This document shows positions 16,988 to 25,619 of a stretch of 64,000 nt of DNA, piece by piece; within the stretch, counting starts at the first letter, position 1, and each line of letters opens with the position of its first letter. Location: the NCBI RefSeq assembly GCF_037201975.1, contig NZ_CP147520.1, positions 3,658,001-3,722,000 of the forward strand, in the 5' to 3' direction. A program made the translations under genes and the position numbers. The stretch is from Streptomyces sp. TG1A-60 (lineage in GTDB: Bacteria; Actinomycetota; Actinomycetes; Streptomycetales; Streptomycetaceae). The notes under the pieces are model-generated. The model saw only the letters and a program-made list of their open reading frames with translations, searched no databases and had not been told where the DNA came from.

Positions 16988-19486
16988 ATGGCATTCAATC
17001 ACTTACCGGCAGGCGTGCACGACGCCTTGGCTCCATTGTCCGTCACGCCGGTGACACACTCGATGCCGATGGCCAAGAATCACCGATCCGATCGATCCTC
17101 GACGGACACCGCCCCCAGCCCCTCGCCGGGCACGGTCCTGGACCGGCTCGCCTCGGGTCCGAGCCGGGCTTCGCGCATCACTCATACGGAGCATGTGCCC
17201 CCGCGCGCGGGCCGCCATGCCGTCTGGCCGGACCGGATCCGCTCGGAAGTCGTCGCCGCCGTACAGGCCGCCGGAATCGAACACCCTTGGGCCCACCAGG
17301 CACACGTCGCCGGGCACGCCCTGGACGGCGACTCGGTCGTCGTCGCCACCGGAACCGCCTCGGGTAAATCCCTCGCCTATCTCGTACCGGTGCTCTCGCG
17401 CCTTCTGGACGGCTCCGAGGCCCCCAACGGCCGCGGGGCGACCACGCTCTACCTGGCCCCGACGAAGGCCCTCGCGGCGGATCAGTGCCGATCCGTGAAG
17501 GAATTTTCACAACCTCTGGGAAACGCCGTACGGCCGGCCGTGTACGACGGCGACACTCCCGTCGAGGAACGTGAGTGGGTGCGCCAGTACGCCAACTACG
17601 TCCTCACCAACCCCGACATGCTCCACCGGGGCATCCTTCCCTCGCACGCCCGCTGGTCCTCCTTCCTGCGCGCCCTCAAGTACGTCGTCATCGACGAGTG
17701 CCACACCTACCGCGGCGTCTTCGGCTCCCATGTCGCCCAGGTGCTCCGGCGCCTGCGCCGCCTGTGCGCCCGCTACGGCGCCGAACCCGTCTTCCTCCTC
17801 GCCTCCGCGACCGCCGCCGAGCCCTCGGTCGCCGCCGGCCGCCTCACCGGCGTCCCGGTCACCGAGGTCGCGGACGACGCCTCACCCCGTGGTGAACTGG
17901 TGTTCGCCCTCTGGGAGCCTCCGCTCACCGAGCTCCAGGGCGAGAAGGGGGCGCCGGTACGGCGTACGGCGACCGCAGAGACGGCCGATCTCCTGACCGA
18001 CCTGGTCGTACAGGGCGTCCGCTCGGTCGCCTTCGTACGCTCCCGGCGCGGCGCCGAGCTGATCTCGGTGATCGCCCAGGAACGCCTCGCCACGGTGACC
18101 TCAGCGGCTGACGCCACGGGCGACCGCTCCCTGGCCAGCCGCGTGGCCGCCTACCGCGGCGGCTACCTCCCCGAGGAACGCCGCGCCCTCGAACGCGCCC
18201 TCCACTCCGGCGAACTCCTCGGCCTCGCCGCCACCACCGCCCTCGAACTGGGCGTCGACATCTCCGGCCTGGACGCCGTCCTCATCGCCGGCTACCCGGG
18301 GACCCGCGCCTCCCTGTGGCAGCAGGCCGGCCGCGCCGGACGCTCCGGCCAGGGCGCCCTCGCCGTCCTCGTGGCCCGCGACGACCCGCTGGACACCTTC
18401 CTGGTCCACCACCCCGAGGCACTGTTCGACCAGCCGGTGGAGTCGACCGTCCTCGACCCCGACAACCCGTACGTCCTCGCCCCGCACCTGTGCGCCGCCG
18501 CCGCGGAACTGCCCCTGACCGACGAGGACCTCGCCCTGTTCGGCCCCGCGTGCGAGGAGCTGCTGCCGCAGCTGGAGGCCGCGAAGCTGCTCCGCCGCCG
18601 GGCCAAGGCCTGGCACTGGACGCGCCGCGAGCGGGCCGCCGACCTGACCGACATCCGGGGCCAGGTCGGCCGCCCGGTCCAGGTCGTCGAGACCGGCACG
18701 GGCCGGCTCCTCGGCACGGTCGACGCGGGCGCCGCCCACACCACCGTCCACGAGGGCGCGGTCCATCTGCACCAGGGCCGTACGTACCTGGTGCGCGCAC
18801 TGGACCTGGAGGACTCCGTCGCCCTCGTCGAACAGGCCGACCCGCCCTATGCGACGGTCGCCCGCGACACCACCTCCATCTCCGTCCTGGAGACCGACAC
18901 CGAAGTCCCCTGGGGCGACGGCCGGTTGTGCTACGGCTCCGTCGAAGTCACCAACCAGGTCGTCTCCTTCCTCCGTCGACGCCTCATCACCGGCGAAGTG
19001 CTCGGTGAGACCAAACTCGACCTCCCTCCTCGTACGCTGCGCACCCGCGCCGTGTGGTGGACCGTCACCGAGGACCAGCTCGACGCGGCCCGCATCAGCC
19101 CCGAGATCCTCGGCGGCGCCCTGCACGCCGCAGAACACGCCTCGATCGGCATGCTGCCCCTCTTCGCGACCTGCGACCGCTGGGACATCGGCGGTGTCTC
19201 CGTCCCGCTCCACCCCGACACGCTCCTGCCGACCGTCTTCGTCTACGACGGCCACCCGGGCGGCGCGGGGTTCGCCGAGCGCGCCTTCCACACCGCCCGC
19301 GACTGGCTCACCGCCACCCGCCAGGCCATCGCCTCCTGCGAGTGCGACGCCGGCTGCCCGTCCTGCGTCCAGTCCCCCAAGTGCGGCAACGGCAACGATC
19401 CGTTGCACAAGCGAGGGGCCGTACGTCTGCTGACCGAGCTGCTGAAAGCCGCGCCCGGCGCGCAGCGAGATGACCGAGTGCCCTAG
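16988..19486 (+). CDS. MrfA/YprA-type DEAD/DEAH-box helicase with DUF1998 Cys cluster
   Basis: An 832-residue superfamily 2 helicase. Motif I is ATGTASGKSLAYL, motif II is VIDECHTY (DECH), motif III is LASATAAEP, and motif VI is WQQAGRAGRSG. The C-terminal DUF1998 region carries four cysteines in CECDAGCPSCVQSPKC, expected to hold zinc. In B. subtilis the family member MrfA (YprA) acts in a UvrA-independent pathway that repairs mitomycin C damage. A DNA-repair role is therefore inferred. The ATG at 16988 gives the N-terminus MAFNHLPAGV that I recall from relatives; a second in-frame ATG at 17063 is possible. It is divergent from bldG and counterpart of Rv3649. Confidence 0.92.
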   Translation: MAFNHLPAGVHDALAPLSVTPVTHSMPMAKNHRSDRSSTDTAPSPSPGTVLDRLASGPSRASRITHTEHVPPRAGRHAVWPDRIRSEVVAAVQAAGIEHPWAHQAHVAGHALDGDSVVVATGTASGKSLAYLVPVLSRLLDGSEAPNGRGATTLYLAPTKALAADQCRSVKEFSQPLGNAVRPAVYDGDTPVEEREWVRQYANYVLTNPDMLHRGILPSHARWSSFLRALKYVVIDECHTYRGVFGSHVAQVLRRLRRLCARYGAEPVFLLASATAAEPSVAAGRLTGVPVTEVADDASPRGELVFALWEPPLTELQGEKGAPVRRTATAETADLLTDLVVQGVRSVAFVRSRRGAELISVIAQERLATVTSAADATGDRSLASRVAAYRGGYLPEERRALERALHSGELLGLAATTALELGVDISGLDAVLIAGYPGTRASLWQQAGRAGRSGQGALAVLVARDDPLDTFLVHHPEALFDQPVESTVLDPDNPYVLAPHLCAAAAELPLTDEDLALFGPACEELLPQLEAAKLLRRRAKAWHWTRRERAADLTDIRGQVGRPVQVVETGTGRLLGTVDAGAAHTTVHEGAVHLHQGRTYLVRALDLEDSVALVEQADPPYATVARDTTSISVLETDTEVPWGDGRLCYGSVEVTNQVVSFLRRRLITGEVLGETKLDLPPRTLRTRAVWWTVTEDQLDAARISPEILGGALHAAEHASIGMLPLFATCDRWDIGGVSVPLHPDTLLPTVFVYDGHPGGAGFAERAFHTARDWLTATRQAIASCECDAGCPSCVQSPKCGNGNDPLHKRGAVRLLTELLKAAPGAQRDDRVP

Positions 19487-19693
19487 GACTCGGGGCACCT
19501 TGGAGCTGGGAGCTTCGGACGCCTTGCAGCTCGTGGACTACGGGTGCCTTGCAGCTTGGCGGGCTACGGGGCATTGGAGCTCGGGAGGTGGTGTGGTCCG
19601 GCGGGCTGCGGGTCGTGGGTGGTGAGTGGCAGGTGGTAGATGGTTGTGCGCACAGCTTCCCGCGCCCCCTCGGGGCGCTCAGCGGTGGCCTCC

Positions 19694-20110
19694 TCAGCGG
19701 GATGTCGGGGCTGGCGGAATCGGTGGGCCGGGTGGGCCCGCCCGTGCCCTGGCCTCGGCGGTGAGCGGGACCGTGCCGGATGCCGCCGTGACGTCCGAGA
19801 TCTCTCCCTCGACCTCGCAGAGGACGACTCTCCCACCCTGGGCCCGTGCCACCCGTTGGGCCGTCGCGCAGGCGCCCTCACTGCCCTTCATCCAGTGATC
19901 GGCGGCGGCGAGGGCCGCGAGGTCGGCCGTCGCGGCTGCCTGGTGCCGGACCACAAGGGCCTGCCCCAGGGCGAGTACGACCCCGAAGACGGCGCACAGC
20001 ACGGCGATCGCACCGACGGCCCAGACAGTCGCCGAGCCTCTCTCCGAGTGGGCCGAGCGGGCCAAGCAGGAGGGCCACGACGGCCGGCTGGAACCCTGAA
20101 GCCTGATCAT
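19694..20110 (-). CDS. TadG/Rv3654c-like pseudopilin-type protein
   Basis: A 138-residue protein with a short basic N-terminus, then SERG followed by SATVWAVGAIAVLCAVFGVVLAL, a single hydrophobic helix like the class III prepilin region, but with Trp rather than Glu at position +5 after the Gly. The C-terminal part is Ala/Pro-rich. It is the last gene of the tad operon and its ATG overlaps the stop of the TadE gene as ATGA (20107-20110), indicating translational coupling. It matches the 'helicase/secretion neighbourhood TadE-like' family found beside this helicase in actinobacteria. Function: minor pilin or pilus-assembly factor by inference. Confidence 0.8.
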   Translation of the reverse strand: MIRLQGSSRPSWPSCLARSAHSERGSATVWAVGAIAVLCAVFGVVLALGQALVVRHQAAATADLAALAAADHWMKGSEGACATAQRVARAQGGRVVLCEVEGEISDVTAASGTVPLTAEARARAGPPGPPIPPAPTSR

Positions 20111-20523
20111 CCGGCCCCCACCTCCGCCGTCGCGGCCGTCCCCACCGTGTCCTCCGCCAGCGCCACGGCCGTGTGGCTGAGGTCGAGGCCCAGTCCGTCC
20201 GGCCCCGGCGCCGGGGCCGAGACCACGACCTGTACGAAGTCGCCCTCCCTGCCCACGCTCACCACCGCCCCCTCCGGCGCGGTCTGCCGAGCCGCCGCCA
20301 CGACCGCCGCCGACGGATCCTGCCGGGCTGCCGCCCGGGCCCCGGCCCGGGCGGCGTCCACGACCTGGATCTGCGCGCAGACGGCGAGCAGGGCCCACAC
20401 GAGCGCCGTCACGAACAGCAGCAGCACAGGCAGGGCCATGGCCGCCTCCGCGGTCACGAACCCCCGGTCGCCGCCCAGGGCCATGCGACGCCGCCGTGAC
20501 CCCCGTGGCTCACGCCCCGCCAT
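20107..20523 (-). CDS. TadE-like minor pilin
   Basis: A 138-residue protein. After a basic leader (REPRGSRRRR) comes DRG followed by FVTAEAAMALPVLLLF, a TadE-type prepilin region with Glu at +5 after the Gly, then a second half of the hydrophobic helix and a globular C-terminus. The ATG at 20523 lies inside the end of the DUF4244 gene (stop at 20510), so translation is probably coupled; there is no separate RBS. An internal ATG at 20484 would remove most of the basic leader. It fits a minor pseudopilin of a Tad-type secretion/pilus machine. Confidence 0.83.
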   Translation of the reverse strand: MAGREPRGSRRRRMALGGDRGFVTAEAAMALPVLLLFVTALVWALLAVCAQIQVVDAARAGARAAARQDPSAAVVAAARQTAPEGAVVSVGREGDFVQVVVSAPAPGPDGLGLDLSHTAVALAEDTVGTAATAEVGAG

Positions 20524-20734
20524 TGAGAGCCCGCGCAACGATCTGCTGCAGTTCCGCCTGGACCTGCCCGCTGGTCACCACCTTGTAGAGCACCGCGGCG
20601 AAGGCCACCGCCGCGATGATCCCGACCGCGTACTCGGACGTCACCATTCCCGCGTCCCTCCGCGCCGCCCGCACCCGGCGCATCACGGCACGCACCACCC
20701 GAACCCGCACCGCTTCCCGCACTGCCTTGTACAT
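20510..20734 (-). CDS. DUF4244 protein, Flp-pilin-like peptide
   Basis: A 74-residue protein starting MYKAVREAVR with a GGGAG ribosome-binding site 6 nt upstream. A long basic N-terminal leader ends in RRDAG, followed by MVTSEYAVGIIAAVAFAAVL and a short C-terminus ending ARALNGGA. Gly followed by Glu at +5 and Tyr at +6 is the processing signature of Flp major prepilins, which suggests that this is the shaft pilin of the adjacent Tad system. The family is named only as DUF4244. It overlaps the TadE gene by 14 bp. A 123-bp gap with degenerate CACTGCTGAC/CTACTGAT repeats lies upstream. Confidence 0.85.
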   Translation of the reverse strand: MYKAVREAVRVRVVRAVMRRVRAARRDAGMVTSEYAVGIIAAVAFAAVLYKVVTSGQVQAELQQIVARALNGGA

Positions 20735-20857
20735 ATCAACTCCCGTGAGGCTCTGTTCCGTTAATTGCTGATGACCGGTCACCACTGCTGACTTGTCGAC
20801 TACTGATGGTTGATCACTGCTGACGGCTGGTCGCTACTGATCACTGGCCGCCGCTGG

Positions 20858-21649
20858 TCATCCCCCACCCCCTTCCAACAGCCCGTCCGCCAACCCGATC
20901 ACCACCGGCAGCACGCCCACCGCGATGAAGGCGGGCAGGAAGCACAGACCCACCGGTGCGGTGACCATCACGGCGGCTCGGCGGGCGCGTTCCGTCATCG
21001 AGCGGCCCCACTCGGCGCGGGCCTCGGCGGCGAGCCGGGCGACCGGGGCCGCGGCCGGTACGCCGGACTCGTCGGCACGTTCCAGGAGCCGTGCCAGGGG
21101 CCCGGCGCCGGGGAGGGCGCCCAACGCGTGCCACGCTGCGGCCGGTTCGCCCCCGAGCCGGGCCTCGGCCGCGCCCCTGGCGAGCCGCTCGCCCACAGGC
21201 CCGCCCAGGGCCTCGCCGACGGCCTGTGCGGCCGTCACGGGGCTCGCCCCGGCCGCGATGCAGGCGGCCAGCAGGTCGGCGGCGAGGGGTAGTTGGCGTG
21301 CGGCTCGTGCGGCGTCGTACTCCTCCGCCGGGTCGCCGCCCGCGCGCCGCGCTCTCCTCAGCCACCGCCAGGCCCCGCCGCCGGCAGCCAGCCCCAGCAG
21401 CAGCCCGAGGAGGCCGCCGACGAGCACCCACCCGGCGCAGACCACCCCGGCCACCGGCAGCCAGCGCCGCACGGCACCCGGTGGCACGAGGCTGCGCCGG
21501 GGAGGTTCGGCGGCGAGGGCGAGCACCGTGGCCAGCCGGGCGCGCAGCCTGCGTTGGCGTCGGGCGGTGCCGAGCGACCGGGCCGGCCACCACAGTCCCA
21601 CGACCACGCAGACGACCACCCCCAGCCTGTGGACGACTTCTCCGCTCAC
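20858..21649 (-). CDS. TadC-type GspF/T2SF inner-membrane platform protein
   Basis: A 263-residue membrane protein with an N-terminal hydrophobic helix, a pair of helices near 65-90, a central cytoplasmic T2SF domain (LAADLLAACIAAGASPVTAAQAVGEALGGPVGERL) and a C-terminal hydrophobic pair (VMVTAPVGLCFLPAFIAVG). It should form the assembly platform that couples the TadA ATPase to pilus extrusion. Its ATG overlaps the stop of the TadB gene in ATGA (21646-21649). Assignment to TadC rather than TadB follows gene order. Confidence 0.87.
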   Translation of the reverse strand: MSGEVVHRLGVVVCVVVGLWWPARSLGTARRQRRLRARLATVLALAAEPPRRSLVPPGAVRRWLPVAGVVCAGWVLVGGLLGLLLGLAAGGGAWRWLRRARRAGGDPAEEYDAARAARQLPLAADLLAACIAAGASPVTAAQAVGEALGGPVGERLARGAAEARLGGEPAAAWHALGALPGAGPLARLLERADESGVPAAAPVARLAAEARAEWGRSMTERARRAAVMVTAPVGLCFLPAFIAVGVLPVVIGLADGLLEGGGG

Positions 21650-22503
21650 GTCACCTCAGCTCCCCGCACGATGCGCAGCGCCCACCACAGGCCGGCGCCC
21701 TCCAGCACCGCGCCGACGAACAGACAGCCCAGCCCGGCCGCGCTGTGCAACACCACGTGCAGCGGGTCCGCGCCGAGTGCGGTGCCCAGGAGGAGGCCCA
21801 AAACCGGGAGCCCGGCGAGCATCACCGCCGTCGACCGGGCGCCTGCCAACTGGGCGTGCAGGTCAGCCCGTTGGTCCCGCTCGGCGCGCAGGGCGCCCTC
21901 CAGACGGTCGAGCCCGGCGGCGAGGCCCGCGCCCCGGTCCACGGCCACCCGCCAGCACGCGGCGAGCCCCAGCAGCCCGTCGGCGCCCGGCTGCCGTGCC
22001 GCGTCGGCGAGCGCACCCGGCACGTCCCCGCCGAACCGCGCCGCCGCCAGCACCACGGCCCGGGTCTCGCCGAGCCCGGCCGAGTTCCGCGCGGCCCGCG
22101 ACAGCGCCTCACCCGGCTGCCGCCCGGCCCGTACCTCCCCGGCGAGCGCGGCACACAGCGCGACCACGGCATCGCCTCGCCGCTCCCGGGCCCGGCGATC
22201 CTCCGCCGCCCGCCGCACCCGCCTCAGCAACGGCACCCCGGCCGCTCCCGCGAGGACCGGCAGCACCGAAGCACCCAGCACCGCGATCACCAACCCGGCC
22301 ACCGGTGCCCACCACTCGCTCCCCAGCCGCCGTACCCGGCCGACCACCCGCTCCCACGGCGGCGGTCCCACCGCCCCGACGCCCGTCAACAGCAACCGCG
22401 CCCGCCGCGCCCCGGCGCACCGCCCGTCAGCCACCATCCATGCCGCCGCCCCGGCACACACCACGGCCACCACCCCGACCGACATCACCGCAACTCCCGT
22501 CAC
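21646..22503 (-). CDS. TadB-type GspF/T2SF inner-membrane platform protein
   Basis: A 285-residue membrane protein with an N-terminal hydrophobic segment (VMSVGVVAVVCAGAAAWMV), a further pair of helices around 70-90, the T2SF cytoplasmic domain (LCAALAGEVRAGRQPGEALSRAARNS) and C-terminal helices near 220-270. It overlaps the TadA gene upstream (22500-22503, ATGA) and the TadC gene downstream, so the three are one translationally coupled unit. It works as the second platform protein of the pilus machine. Confidence 0.88.
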   Translation of the reverse strand: MTGVAVMSVGVVAVVCAGAAAWMVADGRCAGARRARLLLTGVGAVGPPPWERVVGRVRRLGSEWWAPVAGLVIAVLGASVLPVLAGAAGVPLLRRVRRAAEDRRARERRGDAVVALCAALAGEVRAGRQPGEALSRAARNSAGLGETRAVVLAAARFGGDVPGALADAARQPGADGLLGLAACWRVAVDRGAGLAAGLDRLEGALRAERDQRADLHAQLAGARSTAVMLAGLPVLGLLLGTALGADPLHVVLHSAAGLGCLFVGAVLEGAGLWWALRIVRGAEVT

Positions 22504-23726
22504 TGGTTCTCACTCCCTTCCGTCCGACCCGGGCGGAACCCGCCCGTGGGCCCGTCCCCCCGGCCGTGCAGTCCGTCCCGAAGCAGCCCTCGCAGCCGCT
22601 CCCAGCCCCGCTCGTACACGAACGCCTCCGCACCCCAGCGCAGTGCCGGTACGGTCACCACGAGTCCCGACTCGGACCGCTCCAGCACATGCACCTCGGC
22701 GATCCGCCGCCGCCCGTCCCGGTCCCGTACGAGATGCAGGACCACTGACAGGGCTGCCGCCAACTGGCTGTGCAGCGCGGCCCGGTCGAGCCCGGCGGCC
22801 GTGCCGAGGGCCTCCAGCCGGGCCGGTACCTGCCCCGCGGCGTTGGCGTGGAGAGTGCCGCAGCCGCCCTCGTGTCCGGTGTTCAGAGCGGCGAGCAGGG
22901 ACACGACCTCCGGGCCCCGCACCTCGCCGACCACCAAGCGGTCCGGGCGCATCCGGAGCGCCTGGCGCACCAGGTCCCGCAGTTCGACGAGGCCCACGCC
23001 TTCCTGGTTGGCCGCTCTGCCCTCCAGCCGGACCACGTGAGGATGGTCGGGTCGCAGCTCGGCCGAGTCCTCGGCGAGCACGATCCGCTCGCCGGGGTCG
23101 ACCAGGCCGAGCAGCGCGCTCAGCAGCGTGGTCTTGCCGGTCCCGGTGCCGCCGCTGATCACGTACGACAACCGGGAGCGGATCAGCGCCCGCAGGATCC
23201 GGTCGCCGCCGGGTGGCACCGTGCCCGCCGCCGCCAACTCGGCGAGGGTGAAGGCCCGGGGCCGTACGACCCGCAGGGACAGGCAGGTGGAGCCGACGGC
23301 CACCGGGGGGAGCACCGCGTGCAGCCGGGTGCCGTCCGGAAGCCTGGCGTCCACCCACGGCCGGGCGTCGTCCAGCCGTCGTCCGGCGACCGCCGCCAGG
23401 CGCTGCGCGAGCCGTCGTACGGCCGCCGCGTCCGGGAAGGAGACACCGGTCAGCTCCAGGCCACCGCCCCGGTCCACCCACACCCGGTCGGGGGCCGACA
23501 CGAGCACATCGGTGACCGACGGATCGGCGAGCAACGGCTCCAACGGCCCACTCCCCACCAGCTCCGACCGCAACCGCTCGGCCGCCCCGAGCACCTCGGC
23601 GTCCCCGAGCACCCGCCCTCGCTCCCGCAAGGCCTGCGCCACCCGAGCCGCCGTCGGCTCCGCGCCACTCTCGACAAGCCACCGCCGCACACCGTCCAGC
23701 AACCCGTCGTCAGCCGTCCCGTTCAT
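22500..23726 (-). CDS. TadA/CpaF-type secretion ATPase
   Basis: About 408 residues of a VirB11/GspE-like hexameric ATPase that powers Tad pilus assembly. Walker A is GGTGTGKTTLL, an Asp box follows in VLAEDSAELRP, Walker B is DRLVVGEVRGPE, and the His box is NTGHEGGCGTLHANA. I chose the ATG at 23726 (MNGTADDGLL) because GGAGGGGA lies 8 nt upstream. A GTG at 23843 would add 39 residues and overlap the TadZ stop; it is possible but the added residues look unconserved. Confidence 0.92.
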   Translation of the reverse strand: MNGTADDGLLDGVRRWLVESGAEPTAARVAQALRERGRVLGDAEVLGAAERLRSELVGSGPLEPLLADPSVTDVLVSAPDRVWVDRGGGLELTGVSFPDAAAVRRLAQRLAAVAGRRLDDARPWVDARLPDGTRLHAVLPPVAVGSTCLSLRVVRPRAFTLAELAAAGTVPPGGDRILRALIRSRLSYVISGGTGTGKTTLLSALLGLVDPGERIVLAEDSAELRPDHPHVVRLEGRAANQEGVGLVELRDLVRQALRMRPDRLVVGEVRGPEVVSLLAALNTGHEGGCGTLHANAAGQVPARLEALGTAAGLDRAALHSQLAAALSVVLHLVRDRDGRRRIAEVHVLERSESGLVVTVPALRWGAEAFVYERGWERLRGLLRDGLHGRGDGPTGGFRPGRTEGSENQ

Positions 23727-23829
23727 CCGCCGTCCCCTCCGGCCGGCACCCGCTTGCGGGTGAGCAGCCCACGCGTCATGCCTCCCGCTTCCGGGCGGCC
23801 GTTCGACGATCCGCAGTCCGGCACCGCGC

Positions 23830-24924
23830 TCATCCGCCCTCACCCCCTACTGCCACCCGCTCCCAGAAGCCCTCGCAGAAGCGGGCCAGCGGGCCACGCG
23901 GGATGGCTCCCGGGGGTTTGCCGCCGTCCGGTCGGCCGGTCTCGTCGGGGACTTCGCCGACGAGGGGGAGGCCGAGCAGCCGGGACACTTCCTGGTCGTC
24001 GAGGCCGGGTGCGTACGGCCCCCGGACCGCCACGCGGAGGTCGCGGAGGACCATTCCGAACGCCGAGGCGACTCGGGAGGCGGCGGCGACGGCGCGCAGT
24101 TCGGCGGGGACGACCAGGAGGCCGAGGTCGATCTGTGCGAGGGCCTCCGCGATGCCTTCGTCGATACGGCGCGGCAGGTCGACGACGACCGCGCCGCCGC
24201 GCCGCCGGCCTGCGGCGAGGACCGCGCGGACGGCCTGGGGCGGGACTGCGACGGCGTCGCCGCGGTCCCAGCTGAGGACGCGCAGGGAGTGCAGCTCGGG
24301 CAGCGACTCCTCCAGGGCGCCGCCGCCGACCCGGCCGCGCGAGGCGGCGAAGGCCGGCCAGCGCAGTCCCTCGGCGCTCTCGCCGCCGAGGAGGACGTCG
24401 AGGCCGCCGCCCAGTGGATCGGCGTCCACGAGGAGTGTGCGCCGGCCCTGTCGTGCGGAGGTGACGGCGAGGGCGCAGGCCAGCGTGGACGCGCCGGCGC
24501 CACCACGGCCACCGATCACGCCGACGGTGAGCGCGGGCCTGCCGACTCCTTCGGCCACGTCGGCGATGCGGTCGACGAGCCACTGCTCGCCGTCCGGCAG
24601 CATCAGGACGTGGTCCGCGCCGATCTCCACGGCCCGCTGCCAGACCCCGGAGTCGTCCTGGTCCTTGCCGACGAGCACCACTCCTCGTCGGCGCGCGGCC
24701 CCGCGCAGCCGCCGCGCCGCGTCGTCCCCGACGAGCACGAGCGGCGCCGTCTCCCACCTGCCCCGGCGCTCCGGCACCCCGTGGTGGACCTCCGGTCTGG
24801 CGCCCGCAGCCGCGCACAGGCGCAGCAGGTCGTCCAGCAGTTCCACGTCCTCTGTGACGATCAGTGGCCTGCCCTGCCGCCCCTCGGCGGCGGACGGCCG
24901 GTCATGAGTGATGACTCCCGCCAC
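23830..24924 (-). CDS. TadZ/CpaE-type ParA-like ATPase of the pilus operon
   Basis: A 364-residue protein with an N-terminal receiver-like domain without clear phospho-acceptor (LIVTEDVELLDDLLRLCAAAG) and a C-terminal MinD/ParA-type ATPase with a deviant Walker A, VIGGRGGAGASTLACAL, and the LLVDADPLGGGLD strand. TadZ/CpaE proteins position the Tad secretion machine in the cell. Homologues here are often annotated as septum-site determining protein, but the neighbours point to pilus localisation. The GTG at 24924 (VAGVITHD) was chosen over upstream codons because the preceding 57 codons are Arg-rich and look non-coding; GAAGGGGG lies about 9 nt before it. First gene of the operon. Confidence 0.87.
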   Translation of the reverse strand: MAGVITHDRPSAAEGRQGRPLIVTEDVELLDDLLRLCAAAGARPEVHHGVPERRGRWETAPLVLVGDDAARRLRGAARRRGVVLVGKDQDDSGVWQRAVEIGADHVLMLPDGEQWLVDRIADVAEGVGRPALTVGVIGGRGGAGASTLACALAVTSARQGRRTLLVDADPLGGGLDVLLGGESAEGLRWPAFAASRGRVGGGALEESLPELHSLRVLSWDRGDAVAVPPQAVRAVLAAGRRRGGAVVVDLPRRIDEGIAEALAQIDLGLLVVPAELRAVAAASRVASAFGMVLRDLRVAVRGPYAPGLDDQEVSRLLGLPLVGEVPDETGRPDGGKPPGAIPRGPLARFCEGFWERVAVGGEGG

Positions 24925-25440
24925 GATCTCCAGCCCCCTTCGCTGCGTACCGCGCGGGAGACGGCGGACCGCCCTCCGGCGCTCCACGGCTCCCGCCCGT
25001 GCCGACCGCCCGTGTCCCGGACGTCGGCCTTCCGAGCACCCGGCCTCCCGGACGCCCGTCTCAAGGCGCCCGGCCTTTCGGGCACTTGTGTTCAAGTCCT
25101 GTGTGCGGACCGGCGCTCGGCCGCCATTTGGGCGGCCGACAGAAACCGGCCATACGCGCCCGAGAAACCGAACCGGCCATGAACTCGCCGCCGTCGGGAC
25201 GCGCTGGAATCACGGTGCAGCCATCCCGGAAATCGTGTGGATCTTGGTCGATAACTGTGGACGACCCGATGGTTGTGGATATCGCCGTCACCCGGACAGG
25301 CGACTCCCGCGCGACTTCCACAGCGCAGCCCGACAACTACGGAACGTGATGGATCCTGTGCAGGGGCAGAGGAAAGCCCACTAGGGCACACAAGCGCCTC
25401 GCGGGCTGGGGACAGAAGGGGAAAACGCACCCGGACATGC

Positions 25441-25474
25441 GACGACCCCCACCGGGGGGAGAGTGGGGGTCGTC
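25441..25474. terminator. Perfect 12-bp hairpin in the divergent region
   Basis: GACGACCCCCAC (25441-25452) pairs with GTGGGGGTCGTC (25463-25474) around a purine-rich 10-nt loop. It lies about 145 bp upstream of the HAD start, with no T-run on either strand. It might end a short divergent transcript or insulate the two promoters. Confidence 0.55.
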
Positions 25475-25606
25475 TCCACGGCCGACTCGGGGGGAGGAGC
25501 CGGACCGGGTTAGCACGGTCGCGAACGATCCGTGACTTCCATGGTGTACCCGAGAGGCTTCTCAGGCAAACCCACACGCCCCACACTAGCCCGAATGGCG
25601 GGCGCC

Positions 25607-25612
25607 TATGCT
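25607..25612 (+). promoter_or_regulatory. -10 box (TATGCT) placing the start site at the HAD GTG codon
   Basis: TATGCT ends 7 nt before the GTG at 25620, the spacing expected if transcription begins at the start codon itself. No ribosome-binding site precedes the GTG, which fits a leaderless mRNA. Confidence 0.5.
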
Positions 25613-25619
25613 CGGCCTC

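Larger units (their letters stand above)
24925..25619. promoter_or_regulatory. Long divergent intergenic region between the tad operon and the HAD gene
   Basis: Nearly 700 bp without a credible gene. It must contain the tad operon promoter (minus strand) and the HAD promoter (plus strand). Visible structure: AACCGGCCAT at about 25142 and again at about 25171, and a perfect 12-bp hairpin at 25441-25474. The right end carries the TATGCT box of the HAD gene. Confidence 0.5.

Noticed and set aside
18101..19498. A 465-codon minus-strand frame
   Set aside because: Antisense to the helicase gene, with Gly/Val/Asp/Arg-rich shadow composition.
20925..22748. A 607-codon plus-strand frame through the tad genes
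   Set aside because: Antisense to TadC, TadB and TadA genes that overlap in a coupled array; the sequence is low-complexity Pro/Arg/Ala.
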